NCBI RefSeq assembly: GCF_012927185.1
Contig: NZ_JABBGB010000002.1
Span: forward strand, 1,364,001-1,428,000
Length of the DNA stretch: 64,000 bases
Reading direction: 5' to 3'
Origin: Pseudoflavitalea sp. G-6-1-2
GTDB taxonomy: Bacteria > Bacteroidota > Bacteroidia > Chitinophagales > Chitinophagaceae
Shown: positions 35,718 through 45,529 of the stretch, piece by piece
Numbering within the stretch: the stretch's first letter is position 1
Layout of the letters: every line of letters begins with the position of its first letter
The notes under the pieces: model-generated
Told to the model about the DNA's origin: nothing
Databases searched by the model: none
The model's input: the letters and a program-made list of their open reading frames with translations, nothing else
Position numbers and translations under genes: made by a program

Positions 35718-38700
35718 ATGAGAAGTCTACTAATGTCCTTGTGCATTTTGCTATGCGCAACGCTGGCGTATGCACAAAACCGGACGATCAAGGGTAGAGT
35801 TACAGACGAGAGTAACAATCCCCTTCCCAATGCCTCCGTGCAGATCAAGGGCTCCAAAAAAGGAACCACTGCAGACGGACAAGGCAATTTCACTATCACC
35901 GCATCAACGGGAGATGTACTGGTGATCAATGTTGTAGGATATGCAAAGCAGGAAATCACGCTGGGAGAACAAACAGATGTTTCCGTTTCATTAAAACGTA
36001 CAGACGAATCCATGCAGGAAGTGATTGTAACTGCGATGGGTATTCGCAGAAGCAAGAACACGCTTCCTTATGCCGCTCAACAGGTATCAGGAGCAGAAGT
36101 AGCCCAAAGCCGTGGCAACAACTTCGCTTCTGCCCTCTCCGGCCGCGTATCGGGCGTTGAGATCAGACAAGGTAATGCCATGGGTGCGAGTACCAACGTA
36201 ATAGTGCGTGGTACAAAATCGCTGCTCAACAATAACCAGGCCTTGTTTGTGATCGATGGTGTGCCTGTAGACAACTCCAACAACAACGGATCGAACAAAG
36301 GAAGAACAACATCGGACGACCAGGCCAATGGTCGTGGCGGCTACGATTACGGTAATGCCGCAGCTGATATTAATCCTGATGACATTGAGACTTACACAGT
36401 TCTGAAAGGCGCCGCTTCCACAGCCCTTTACGGTTCACGCGCAGCCAATGGTGTGGTACTGATCACCACCAAAAAGGCAAAAAAAGGATTGGGGCTTGTG
36501 GTTAACTCAGGTGTTTCATTCGGCAAGATCGACAAGAACACCTACGCAAAATACCAGAGAGAATATGGTGCCGGCTATCAGCAGGGTGGTTACAGCAAAA
36601 CGGCAGACGGTTCGCCCAATACCCAGTTCTGGTGGAGAGATCCATTCGGAACAGGTACCAAAGCGCTGATTGTGCCTACTACCGAAGATGCCTCTTACGG
36701 CGCACGCTTCGATCCCAATCTGAAAGTGTACGACTGGACCTCCTTCGACTCTACCAGCGCCAACTACAAACAGGCAAGGCCATGGGTAGCAGGAGCCAAT
36801 GACCCTACCACTTTCTTCGAAACAGGCATCTCCACCAACAACAGCGTATTCCTCGATGGTGGCAGCGATAAAATGCTGTTCAAAGTGGGTTACACCCGCA
36901 ACGACGAAAAAGGTGTACTCCCCAACAGCCGCCTGCTGAAGAACCTCATCAACTTAGGTGCTTCTTACAAACCAACCGATAAAGTTACCGTAACTGCCAA
37001 CCTCAACATCAGTAAGATCGATGGTAAAGGCCGCTATGGTACCGGTTACAGCAAATACAATATCAACCAGAGTTTCCGCCAGTGGTGGCAAACCAACGTT
37101 GATGTAAAAGAGTTGAAAGATGCCTATTACAGAACAGGCAGAAACATCACCTGGAACTGGGCTGATCCCACCAAGGCTGATGGTCTCTACCCTATCTACA
37201 CAGACAACCCATACTTTATCCGTAACGAGAATTATCAGACCGATACCCGTCTCCGTTACTTCGGAACCGCCAGCCTCAGCTATGATGTAACAGACTGGCT
37301 GAACCTGTTGGGCCGCGTATCGCTCGATTCTTATTCAGAGCTCGAAGAAGAGCGCATTGCAGTGGGAAGCGTTTCTGTATCGTCTTACAGCCGTTTCGAG
37401 AGAACCTTCAAGGAGTACAACTACGATCTGATGGCCAACCTGAACAAAGACCTTACAGACAACATCAACCTCCGTGCAGTGATCGGAACCAACCTGAGAA
37501 GGAACAATGTGCAGAGCAGCTACGCCATCACCAATGGCGGTCTGGTAGAAGACAAAGGATACTTCCTGTTGAATTCGCTCTATCCGATCGCTTACCCGGT
37601 TGAGCAATCGCAGAAACAAGCAGTGGACGGCTATTTCGCGAATGCTACCCTTACCTACAAAGAGTTCCTCACACTGGATGGATCGTTCCGCCGCGACCGT
37701 TCTTCCACGCTTGCAGCTAAGAAGAATGCATACAACTACGGATCTGTTTCATCGAGCTTCGTGTTCTCTCATTTCATCAACGCTCCATGGCTTTCGCTGG
37801 GTAAGCTGAGACTGAACTATGCAGAAGTAGGCAACAGTGCTCCTGTAGGTGCCACCAACAATTCATACGACAGAAATACCAACTTCCAGAACGCTGTTAT
37901 GTTCTCTCTTCCAGACAACAAGGCCAACGAGAACCTGGAGCCTGAAAGAACAAAGAGCAAGGAAATTGGTGTGGAAATGTCTTTCCTCAAAAACCGTGTA
38001 GGCTTCGACGTTACCTACTATCATACAAGAAGCGTAAACCAGATCAGTCTGGTTACCACTTCAGCTTCTACCGGTTACACTGCCAAATATGTAAACGCCG
38101 GTGTAATCGTAAACAAAGGATGGGAACTGAGCATGTTCGGATCGCCCATCAAAACCAAAGACTTCAGCTGGAATATTAACCTGAACTGGACCCGCAACAG
38201 AAACCTTGTTGAGTCGCTCAACGAAGGTGCATCCAATCTGCAGATCGGTTCATTCCAGGGTGGTGTAACCGTCAATGCTACTGTTGGTCAGCCTTACGGC
38301 ACCATTCAGGGCAAAACATGGGAGCGCCATGCGAACGGCGAGAAGCTCGTTGGTTCAAATGGATACTATGTACAAACTACCACCACCAACAACGTGATCG
38401 GAAATGTGAATCCCGACTGGACAGGTGGTATGTACAACACTTTCCGCTACAAGAATTTCTCGCTCGGATTCCTGATCGATATTCGTAAAGGCGGAGATGT
38501 ATTCTCACTCGATATGTACTATGGCCTTGCAACAGGTGTGCTTGCTGAAACAGTTGGAGACAACGACCTCGGCAAGCCAAAACGTGCGCCATTGTCTGAA
38601 GGTGGTGGTCTGATTGTTCCCGGTGTAACAGCCGACGGCAAACCAAATACCAAGAGAGTGGAGAACATCAAATCCGGTTATTACGGATACACGTACAATC

Positions 38701-38969
38701 CGGCTGCGAATTTCGTATACGACGCCAGCTATGTGAAACTGAGAGAAATGAATATCACTTATTCACTTCCGAATTCGATCATCGAAAAAACAAAAGTGTT
38801 CAAAGCAATCGATGTATCGCTCATCGGAAGAAACCTCTGGATCATTCACAAGAACCTGCCATATGCAGATCCTGAAGAGAACCTCACAGCAGGTAATGCT
38901 CAGGGTATTCAGAGTGGTGCTTATCCCACCACCCGCACAATTGGCGTGAATCTTAAACTGAAATTCTAA
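35718..38969 (+). CDS. SusC/RagA TonB-dependent transporter without STN domain
   Basis: A 1083-residue outer membrane transporter. A signal peptide (to AYAQ, about 20) leads directly into the carboxypeptidase-regulatory-like domain (TIKGRVTDESNNPLPNASV), then EVIVTAMGIRRSK (TonB-box region), the plug (NVIVRGTKSLLNNNQ, ALFVIDGVPVDNSN, YTVLKGAASTALYGSRAANG) and a barrel ending LKLKF. No STN domain is present and no sigma/FecR genes lie nearby, so its regulation must differ from the other two SusC genes. It is paired with a SusD gene 10 bp downstream. Confidence 0.93.
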   Translation: MRSLLMSLCILLCATLAYAQNRTIKGRVTDESNNPLPNASVQIKGSKKGTTADGQGNFTITASTGDVLVINVVGYAKQEITLGEQTDVSVSLKRTDESMQEVIVTAMGIRRSKNTLPYAAQQVSGAEVAQSRGNNFASALSGRVSGVEIRQGNAMGASTNVIVRGTKSLLNNNQALFVIDGVPVDNSNNNGSNKGRTTSDDQANGRGGYDYGNAAADINPDDIETYTVLKGAASTALYGSRAANGVVLITTKKAKKGLGLVVNSGVSFGKIDKNTYAKYQREYGAGYQQGGYSKTADGSPNTQFWWRDPFGTGTKALIVPTTEDASYGARFDPNLKVYDWTSFDSTSANYKQARPWVAGANDPTTFFETGISTNNSVFLDGGSDKMLFKVGYTRNDEKGVLPNSRLLKNLINLGASYKPTDKVTVTANLNISKIDGKGRYGTGYSKYNINQSFRQWWQTNVDVKELKDAYYRTGRNITWNWADPTKADGLYPIYTDNPYFIRNENYQTDTRLRYFGTASLSYDVTDWLNLLGRVSLDSYSELEEERIAVGSVSVSSYSRFERTFKEYNYDLMANLNKDLTDNINLRAVIGTNLRRNNVQSSYAITNGGLVEDKGYFLLNSLYPIAYPVEQSQKQAVDGYFANATLTYKEFLTLDGSFRRDRSSTLAAKKNAYNYGSVSSSFVFSHFINAPWLSLGKLRLNYAEVGNSAPVGATNNSYDRNTNFQNAVMFSLPDNKANENLEPERTKSKEIGVEMSFLKNRVGFDVTYYHTRSVNQISLVTTSASTGYTAKYVNAGVIVNKGWELSMFGSPIKTKDFSWNINLNWTRNRNLVESLNEGASNLQIGSFQGGVTVNATVGQPYGTIQGKTWERHANGEKLVGSNGYYVQTTTTNNVIGNVNPDWTGGMYNTFRYKNFSLGFLIDIRKGGDVFSLDMYYGLATGVLAETVGDNDLGKPKRAPLSEGGGLIVPGVTADGKPNTKRVENIKSGYYGYTYNPAANFVYDASYVKLREMNITYSLPNSIIEKTKVFKAIDVSLIGRNLWIIHKNLPYADPEENLTAGNAQGIQSGAYPTTRTIGVNLKLKF

Positions 38970-38979
38970 ATCTGCAGCA

Positions 38980-40422
38980 ATGAAAAAACTAGCAATATTG
39001 TCGATAGCTGCATTGAGCATGGCATCGTGCACAAAGAATATCGAGGATTACAACAAGCAGACCAAAGCGCCATCTCAGGTGCCTGCTGCTCCTCTCTTTT
39101 CCAATGCAGTGCGCAACCTCACCGATGTGCTCACCAGCAGCAACGTAAATACCAACGTGTACAGGCTGGTAGTTCAACACTGGACAACCACTACCTACAC
39201 AGACGAACCCAACTACGATTTCTTCACCAGAAATATTCCGGGTCGTTTCTGGACAACGCTCTACAGAGATGTACTGTCCGACCTCAAAGAGTGCAAACGC
39301 CTCATTCCATCTACAGCCGGCATAACACCTGGTACCAAAACCAATCAGGCAGCCATTGTAGATATCATGCAGGTGTACGCATGGTCTGTTCTGGTAAGCA
39401 CCTATGGTAATGTGCCTTACTCTCAATCACTCGATGTAAACAATCTCTTCCCTGAGTACGATGATGCAAAAACCATCTACTCTGATCTGCTCACAAAACT
39501 CGATGCAGCCATTGCTGCACTCAATCCGGCAGAGAAAGGATTCGACATCAATCAGGATCTCGTGTATGGTGGCGGCACATTCGCCAATCAGATTGATCAG
39601 TGGGCTAAATTTGCCAACTCACTCAAGATCCGCATGGCAATGCTGATTGCAGATCTGGACGATGCAAAAGCAAAAGCAGCCGTCGAAGCAGCAGATGCAA
39701 AAGCAATCGCTACTGTAGCAGACAATGCCATCTTCAAATACCAGAGCACTACACCAAACCAAAATCCTATCTGGACAGACCTGGTGCAGAGCAAACGTCA
39801 GGATTTCATTGCCAGCGCTACCATGATCGATAAACTCAATGCATTGAGCGATCCCAGGCTGAAACAATATTTCAGACCAAACGACAACAATGCATATGTA
39901 GGAGGAACAAACGGTTCAACCAATACGTTCGCACTCTTTGCAAAAGCAAGCAACAAGATGGTAGCCATCGATTTCCCATCGATGCTGCTGGATTATGTTG
40001 AAACGGAATTCTTCCGTGCAGAAGCCAAAGAGAGAGGATACAATGTTGCCGGATCTGCTGAAGATCATTACAAAAATGCGATCAGGGCCAGCATCAAATA
40101 CTGGGGTGGAACCGATGCAGAAGCCGACATCTATCTCGCCAGACCCGATGTAGCTTATACTACAGCAACCGGAACCTGGAAAGAAAAGATCGGTACGCAG
40201 AAATGGCTGGCGATGTACAATCGCGGATTCGAAGCCTGGACGGAAGTTCGCAGACTCGACTTCCCCGTTCTGGCTCCGCCAACTTCTCCAAAGTCTGGTT
40301 TCCCCACCCGCTTTACATATCCATCCAATGAGCAAACCCTCAACAACAAAGCCTACAAAGCCGCTGCCGCAGCAATCGGTGGAGACAAAGTAGATGTTAA
40401 ACTGTTCTGGGATAAGTTCTAG
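38980..40422 (+). CDS. SusD/RagB-like nutrient-binding lipoprotein
   Basis: A 480-residue SusD-like lipoprotein. The lipobox MASC gives acylated Cys17. The sequence (KNIEDYNKQTKAPSQVPAAPLFSNA, VQHWTTTTYTDEPNYDF, YAWSVLVSTYGNVPYSQSL, RGFEAWTEVRRLDFP) is that of the SusD-like subgroup paired with STN-less SusC proteins. It would bind the ligand at the cell surface above its SusC. No degradative enzymes lie nearby, so the nutrient is unknown. Confidence 0.92.
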   Translation: MKKLAILSIAALSMASCTKNIEDYNKQTKAPSQVPAAPLFSNAVRNLTDVLTSSNVNTNVYRLVVQHWTTTTYTDEPNYDFFTRNIPGRFWTTLYRDVLSDLKECKRLIPSTAGITPGTKTNQAAIVDIMQVYAWSVLVSTYGNVPYSQSLDVNNLFPEYDDAKTIYSDLLTKLDAAIAALNPAEKGFDINQDLVYGGGTFANQIDQWAKFANSLKIRMAMLIADLDDAKAKAAVEAADAKAIATVADNAIFKYQSTTPNQNPIWTDLVQSKRQDFIASATMIDKLNALSDPRLKQYFRPNDNNAYVGGTNGSTNTFALFAKASNKMVAIDFPSMLLDYVETEFFRAEAKERGYNVAGSAEDHYKNAIRASIKYWGGTDAEADIYLARPDVAYTTATGTWKEKIGTQKWLAMYNRGFEAWTEVRRLDFPVLAPPTSPKSGFPTRFTYPSNEQTLNNKAYKAAAAAIGGDKVDVKLFWDKF

Positions 40423-40445
40423 GCAAATATCTTTTCAAACACGAA

Positions 40446-40481
40446 GAAGGGCGTCCCGAAAGTGGCGCCCTTCACTTTTTT
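40446..40481 (+). terminator. Rho-independent terminator of the third SusCD operon
   Basis: GAAGGGCG/CGCCCTTC stem around a 12-base loop, followed after CAC... by a run of T. Confidence 0.8.
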
Positions 40482-40496
40482 ATGTATGAGTTGTTC

Positions 40497-41618
40497 TTAC
40501 CGAACTTTCACACGAATGGTCTCTTTGAATTTTGTTGCTTTTACCGCTACGATGTAAACGATATTGCGAAGGCGGTCTGTAGGAATTGAAATGCTATTGT
40601 TACCCGCACTCAGGTTGCGTTGAAAAGAAAGTACCGGTCGACCGCTGATATCGTACACAACAATATTGGCAGGCTGGGCCTCAGCAGCTTTCACCGTTAT
40701 CGCCAGTGTGTTGCCGCCGGTAGGTACTGCTCTCAATGCATTGTTTGTTTTAGCAGTTCCCACTGCTTTCGATGCTGATCCGCAACCGGGATCGGAAGCA
40801 GGTTTTACATTTACAAGCACTCTCAGAGGCGCACTGTTGCAACCGTTTTTGGTAGCTGTTACGGAGTATTCTGCATAGCCATCGCCTGTAAGTGTCTGCC
40901 CAATAACATTGCCAGATCCATCACTACCGCCGGTGAGTGTGGCTGAATAGCTGGTAAAGGTCCAGTTGAAGCTCGCACCTGTTTCATTCGAGCTCAGACT
41001 CATATTTGTACTTGTGCCGGAACAGATCTCCTGTCCATCGGGAGTTGCCATTACTTCAAATGCAGGGAGTGGTTCATTGATGATGATATCCACAGCAGTT
41101 GAACAGGCAAGTTCTGCCATCCTGAAAGTGTAATAACCAGCTTTCAACCCTGATAACTCCAACGTATCAGTTACGTAGATGTAATCTGGTCCTCCCTCCC
41201 AACTGTAATAAAGCATGGAGTCTTCCACATTATGAAGTATTGCTTTCACTGTGCCATCTGCTTTGCCATAGCAACTCACATCTGTCTGGATAATTTCAGC
41301 AGAAACAACGGACGCAGCCACTGCAAAGACTGTATCCAGCTTGTTGCCGATGGCATCAGTAATGGTTAGAGCGTAATTGCCGGTGATGGTAATCCCACTG
41401 CTTCGGTTGGATGTATTTCCATCGTACCACAAATAAGAATAAGGAGCAGTGCCCCCGGTTACGGAAGTAACTTCAACAGCACGGCTGTCGCAGCTTATTC
41501 TTAACTGCTTTGTAGTGATGCTCAGGGAAGTAACAGCAGCAGGTTTGTCTGAAGCGCTGGCAGAGCTTGAAATAAAGAGCAGGAAAATACCCAATAAACG
41601 GAGTAAATTTTTGATCAT
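40497..41618 (-). CDS. Secreted SprB-repeat-like protein with T9SS C-terminal sorting domain
   Basis: A 373-residue exported protein: signal peptide to SASAS (about 23), two Ig-like/SprB-type segments (VEVTSVTGGTAPYSYLWYDG and TDVSCYGKADGTVKAI), a PKD-like segment (FNWTFTSYSATLTGG) and a C-terminal type IX secretion signal (IVVYDISGRPVLSFQRNL, then a Lys/Arg-rich end, TIRVKVR). It should cross the outer membrane through the T9SS and be exposed or released. SprB-like repeats suggest adhesion, but no function is shown. Confidence 0.85.
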   Translation of the reverse strand: MIKNLLRLLGIFLLFISSSASASDKPAAVTSLSITTKQLRISCDSRAVEVTSVTGGTAPYSYLWYDGNTSNRSSGITITGNYALTITDAIGNKLDTVFAVAASVVSAEIIQTDVSCYGKADGTVKAILHNVEDSMLYYSWEGGPDYIYVTDTLELSGLKAGYYTFRMAELACSTAVDIIINEPLPAFEVMATPDGQEICSGTSTNMSLSSNETGASFNWTFTSYSATLTGGSDGSGNVIGQTLTGDGYAEYSVTATKNGCNSAPLRVLVNVKPASDPGCGSASKAVGTAKTNNALRAVPTGGNTLAITVKAAEAQPANIVVYDISGRPVLSFQRNLSAGNNSISIPTDRLRNIVYIVAVKATKFKETIRVKVR

Positions 41619-41740
41619 AAGTAGGGTTTAGCCCCGATAACGAATATCGGTGTGAAAAAGTATGCGGGACTAAACTCAGAACCGATCAGTACATAGTTTC
41701 CTGTTCAACACAACAGCAGATACCCTGTGCTAACAGTGAG

Positions 41741-43000
41741 CTAAAAACGAATGACGTTTCCCTTTCTGATCACCATGGATGGAGAAAAAAGCGCATTGGT
41801 ATGTTCAAGCGGATCGGCATCGAGCACCAGCAGATCGGCACGCATTTTTTTACGTACCAGTCCACGATCATTAAACCCGCTCACTCTTGCGCCGTTCAGT
41901 GTAGCCGCCTGAATGGCTGCGGCATTGCTCAGCCCCGCATCCAATACGAGGTGCTGCAACTCATTCATCAGTGGCACAGCTTCATTCGTAGTGGGATAGA
42001 CCCAATCGGTGCCTGCCACCATCTGAACACCCAGCCGGTTTGCCCATCGTGCAATCACAGCCGCATTCGTCAGTTTGTTGTTCAGATTGTGGAACAGGGT
42101 TGGATCGAAATAGATATGGTGGTTTTTCATTTGTTGCAATACCGGAAAGATCTGTGCAGAATCTGCCTTCAGGCCTTTGTAGATGGCTCCCCACACTTTT
42201 GTGAGATCAGTGCCGGCAGGGAATTGTTGAAACAACAGATCTCCTGCATGCGACATGCTGTTCACACCAGCCTCCGCAATCTCCAATGGCAATGCCGGAT
42301 TCACTGCAGCGTGGCTCCAGGCCAGCAATCCCTGTGCATGCGCTTCTTTAGTGATCTGTTGTACCAGCGATGCACTTAACTCCGCATAAATTTTTATACC
42401 TGTAACCCCGCAGGCTTTTGCCTCTGCAATTGCTTTGCGGATATCGGAAGTATCGGTGATGCTGCGAACCCAGGGCGATTTTCCATCCGTTCCTTTGCGT
42501 CCGCGGTTCATCATTTCAAAATACTCAGGTCCCGCAAACTGCGCTGCATATACGATCGACGGAGAATGCAGATTTTCCTTTTCAGCAGATTTGCTGAGTA
42601 CGTTTAAGAAACGCGCATCACCAGCCATATCGCGCACCGTAGTAATGCCATGACGCAACAGATTGTACAGGATACTGTCTGTAATCTTGCGTGCTTTTTG
42701 CATATCACTCAGATCGAGGGTGGCAAGATGCACGTGTGCATCCGTCATGCCCGGAGTGATGAACTTACCGGAGCAATCGATCACAGTAACATCCTTACCC
42801 GTTTTGATGGTTTTGCCAAACCTGATCTTGCTGATGATGCCGTTTTCGATCAGTACCGATCCTTTACGTGGAGCAATTTTTGCATCTCCATCGATGATGG
42901 TCGCATTGCTGAGCAGGATCTTATTTGCAACCTGTGCCGTCGCAGTAGAACCTGCGAAAACAAAAGCGAGACTGAACAGGAATAATGTCAATTTCTTCAT
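41741..43000 (-). CDS. Secreted amidohydrolase-family protein (imidazolonepropionase-like)
   Basis: A 419-residue metal-dependent hydrolase with a signal peptide (to ATAQ, about 23). The amidohydrolase motif DAHVHLA is at about 89-95, a DMAGDARF segment follows, SHAAVN and SHAGDLL supply later metal-site histidines, and GTDWV supplies the catalytic Asp. Family members cleave amide bonds in peptides or cyclic amides. It is the last gene of the second sigma/FecR/SusCD/TlpA locus, 8 bp after TlpA, which links the locus to a nitrogenous or peptide-like substrate. The substrate is inferred. Confidence 0.88.
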   Translation of the reverse strand: MKKLTLFLFSLAFVFAGSTATAQVANKILLSNATIIDGDAKIAPRKGSVLIENGIISKIRFGKTIKTGKDVTVIDCSGKFITPGMTDAHVHLATLDLSDMQKARKITDSILYNLLRHGITTVRDMAGDARFLNVLSKSAEKENLHSPSIVYAAQFAGPEYFEMMNRGRKGTDGKSPWVRSITDTSDIRKAIAEAKACGVTGIKIYAELSASLVQQITKEAHAQGLLAWSHAAVNPALPLEIAEAGVNSMSHAGDLLFQQFPAGTDLTKVWGAIYKGLKADSAQIFPVLQQMKNHHIYFDPTLFHNLNNKLTNAAVIARWANRLGVQMVAGTDWVYPTTNEAVPLMNELQHLVLDAGLSNAAAIQAATLNGARVSGFNDRGLVRKKMRADLLVLDADPLEHTNALFSPSMVIRKGNVIRF

Positions 43001-43008
43001 ACAGGTAT

Positions 43009-44091
43009 TTATCTGGATAAAACCAGTTTTTTCAGATCATCGATTTCAATGTGCTGACGAATGATGGTTCCATCTTTGCCAATCAGGAATGTTGCAGGAA
43101 GTGCCTTCACTTTGTAATCAGCCACCACCTTGCTTTTCATGCCCTGAGCAGAAACGAGTTGCGTCCAGGGAATTTTATCGGCAGCAACGGCTTTATGCCA
43201 GTCGGGTAATTTTTCATCAACTGAAATGGAGATGAGTTCGATGCCGAGTTTCTTCAGTTCATCGTATTGCGGAGCGAGCCTGCGGTTGGTAGCGCGGCAG
43301 GGAGCACACCAGCTGGCCCATACATCGAGCAGCACATATTGATTGCGTTGCAGCACACTGTCGAGCGAAACAGTATTGCCGTTGATATCTGCCAGTGTGA
43401 AGTCAGGCGCTTTCTTTCCGGTCATGCGATTGGCTTCAAACTCCTGCAACTTGCCTTCGAGCAAATTGGCCAGCAATTGCGTGCGGGGTTGTTTGCGAAA
43501 TGCAGACACCAGTTTCTCCAGTGCAGGCTCGCGCCAGAGATTCGCCTGTTCATAAGCCATCCAGATGCCCGCGAGGTCCTGGGCATGCTGCACAACAAAC
43601 TGCTCTCTCCCACTCATTACTTTTTCAGCAGGAGCATCCATTTCCTTTCCGATCTTTATCTTCTCTTCCATGTCTTTTGCAGCACCGTATCGTTCACCAA
43701 TCTTTCTCCACTCTTCTTCATATGGCTTTATGGAGGCGAGGAATTCATTCATCTTTTGCTGAATGGCGCTGGATTTCACCGTAAGTTTTTCATGGCTACA
43801 CTCAACGCCGGCATCGGCGCCTTCCATGAACACAATCGCATGCAGATAGGGCTTGCGGCTATTCACAGAGTACACAGCCGGGAATGTATCCGACACATTG
43901 AACTGATGTTTTCCATCGCGGATAAGAGCGGTATCCATGAGTTTCCGGTTGGGCCACTCGCGCATGAGCGTGAGCTTAACACCATCGGCATGCGCATCCG
44001 ACTCAAATCTGATTACTGATTTCTGCTGAGCGCTGAGCGCAATGCAACACAGCATCAAAGGCAATGCAAGGCTATTTCGTAACAGTTTCAT
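43009..44091 (-). CDS. TlpA family thioredoxin-like protein (CAPC active site)
   Basis: A 360-residue exported protein: signal peptide to ALSAQ (about 22), a DUF4369-like beta domain, a helical linker (EFLASIKPYEEEWRKIG) and a C-terminal thioredoxin domain with WASWCAPCRATN. The active site is CAPC instead of the CGPC of the two TlpA proteins at 20450-22961, and the sequence is clearly diverged from them. It lies between SusD (40 bp) and the amidohydrolase (8 bp) in one operon. Its likely role is periplasmic thiol-disulfide exchange. Confidence 0.9.
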   Translation of the reverse strand: MKLLRNSLALPLMLCCIALSAQQKSVIRFESDAHADGVKLTLMREWPNRKLMDTALIRDGKHQFNVSDTFPAVYSVNSRKPYLHAIVFMEGADAGVECSHEKLTVKSSAIQQKMNEFLASIKPYEEEWRKIGERYGAAKDMEEKIKIGKEMDAPAEKVMSGREQFVVQHAQDLAGIWMAYEQANLWREPALEKLVSAFRKQPRTQLLANLLEGKLQEFEANRMTGKKAPDFTLADINGNTVSLDSVLQRNQYVLLDVWASWCAPCRATNRRLAPQYDELKKLGIELISISVDEKLPDWHKAVAADKIPWTQLVSAQGMKSKVVADYKVKALPATFLIGKDGTIIRQHIEIDDLKKLVLSR

Positions 44092-44131
44092 CGATTCAGT
44101 TTTTGATCAGTTATTCCCGGCTGCGCGCAGA

Positions 44132-45511
44132 TTATCTTTCGTTGGGTTTGATATTCGGATTGAGATCTACCACCTTCGGAGGTATCGGCAACACGTATCG
44201 CGGAGAATTCGGCTCCAGTGTTGCAGACTTTGCAGGGTGCGTGCGTGCAATAGTGAGTTTGAAACGATCATCTCTGTTCAGGCGTTTCAGATCGAACCAG
44301 CGAATGCCATGATAGAACAACTCTCTTCTGCGTTCTTCCAGCACGCGCACCAGCGCCTCTTCTGCATTGGATGCAGTGAGTGCAACATAATCCGCGGGTT
44401 TGAATCTTTTTTGTCTCAGTGTATTGAGGATATTGATTGCATCATTTGTCTGTCCCTGGCGCGCGAGGTATTCCGCTTTTATCAGCATCATTTCCGGAAC
44501 ACCGATGCTGAAGTTGGGAAGCGCTTCGAGATAATTGGGGAATGGAGAAGCAGCTCCACCTCTTGTACGATAAGCAAAGTTGAAATAGAATCGAAGATCC
44601 TTTTCGCCCAATACCCGATGCAAGCTGTCACCAATCAGAAATACCCTGAAAATATTACCCTGACTATTGGTTCTTGAAAACAGGTTTTCAGGATTCAATT
44701 CTGCAGCCGGGCGACCGGTTACGCCACTGAATGGATTGGTAGCGCTTGTAAATTTGAAAGTATTGTAATCGAGCAGGGTATTGTTCTTCGCCAATGCGGC
44801 ATCTGCATATTCAGCTGCCGTTTTGTAATCTCCCATGAAGAAATACACGCGCGCCAGAATGGCCAGTACGCCTGCTTTTCCGGGATGCACATAGTTTCTG
44901 CCGAAGTCCGGAAGTGCAGTTATATTCAGCGCTGCTTTCAGATCGGTGATCACTTTATCGTACACTTCCTGAACAGTAGCTCTGCTGGATTTTGCTTCGA
45001 GATCGGGTTTCAGCATCAGCGGAACTGCCAGATCAGTGGAGGCAGTGGCAGCCTGATAATCTCTTCCGTAATTGCTGGCCAGATGGAAATGCTGGAATGC
45101 GCGATGCACCAGCGCTTCGGCTTTCGCCAGGTCTTTTTGCTCCTGTGTGCCATTGGTAGCAGCATCGATATTCTCCAGTACCAGATTGCAGTAGTAGATC
45201 ATATTGTAAGGCGTGTTCCACTCTGCATCGTCTTCGGTGGCGCGCAGAATTTCTTTGTCCCAGAAATAAGACCTGCCCTGTCTGGTGATGCTCTGTGATG
45301 CGGCAAAATCGTCGGTGAAACGGAGATCGTCCGTCATAAATTCATTATTGAGATAGCCGGCATTGGCCAGTACGATATCATTCATGAATCCCTGATAGTC
45401 GTCTACTGTTTTCGGCAGCAGAAACCCCTTGGGTTTGATATCAGTGAATTTACTGCAACCGGTTGCAACAAGCAGCAGCAGAAATAAGTATGATAAGTTA
45501 GACAGTTTCAT
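44132..45511 (-). CDS. SusD/RagB family outer membrane lipoprotein
   Basis: A 459-residue SusD protein. The lipobox ATGC gives acylated Cys19, followed by SKFTDIKPKGFLLPKTVDDYQGFMND. HRAFQHFHLASNYGRDYQ and LEERRRELFYHGIRWFDLKRLNRD are the diagnostic helices. It pairs with the STN-SusC 18 bp upstream and would capture the ligand at the cell surface. The N-terminal KPKGxLLPKTVDDYxG motif is also seen in the SusD of the other sigma/FecR locus in looser form (SPKGKLIAGAVADYDLL). Confidence 0.92.
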   Translation of the reverse strand: MKLSNLSYLFLLLLVATGCSKFTDIKPKGFLLPKTVDDYQGFMNDIVLANAGYLNNEFMTDDLRFTDDFAASQSITRQGRSYFWDKEILRATEDDAEWNTPYNMIYYCNLVLENIDAATNGTQEQKDLAKAEALVHRAFQHFHLASNYGRDYQAATASTDLAVPLMLKPDLEAKSSRATVQEVYDKVITDLKAALNITALPDFGRNYVHPGKAGVLAILARVYFFMGDYKTAAEYADAALAKNNTLLDYNTFKFTSATNPFSGVTGRPAAELNPENLFSRTNSQGNIFRVFLIGDSLHRVLGEKDLRFYFNFAYRTRGGAASPFPNYLEALPNFSIGVPEMMLIKAEYLARQGQTNDAINILNTLRQKRFKPADYVALTASNAEEALVRVLEERRRELFYHGIRWFDLKRLNRDDRFKLTIARTHPAKSATLEPNSPRYVLPIPPKVVDLNPNIKPNER

Positions 45512-45529
45512 GTTTGCTTCTTTTAATGA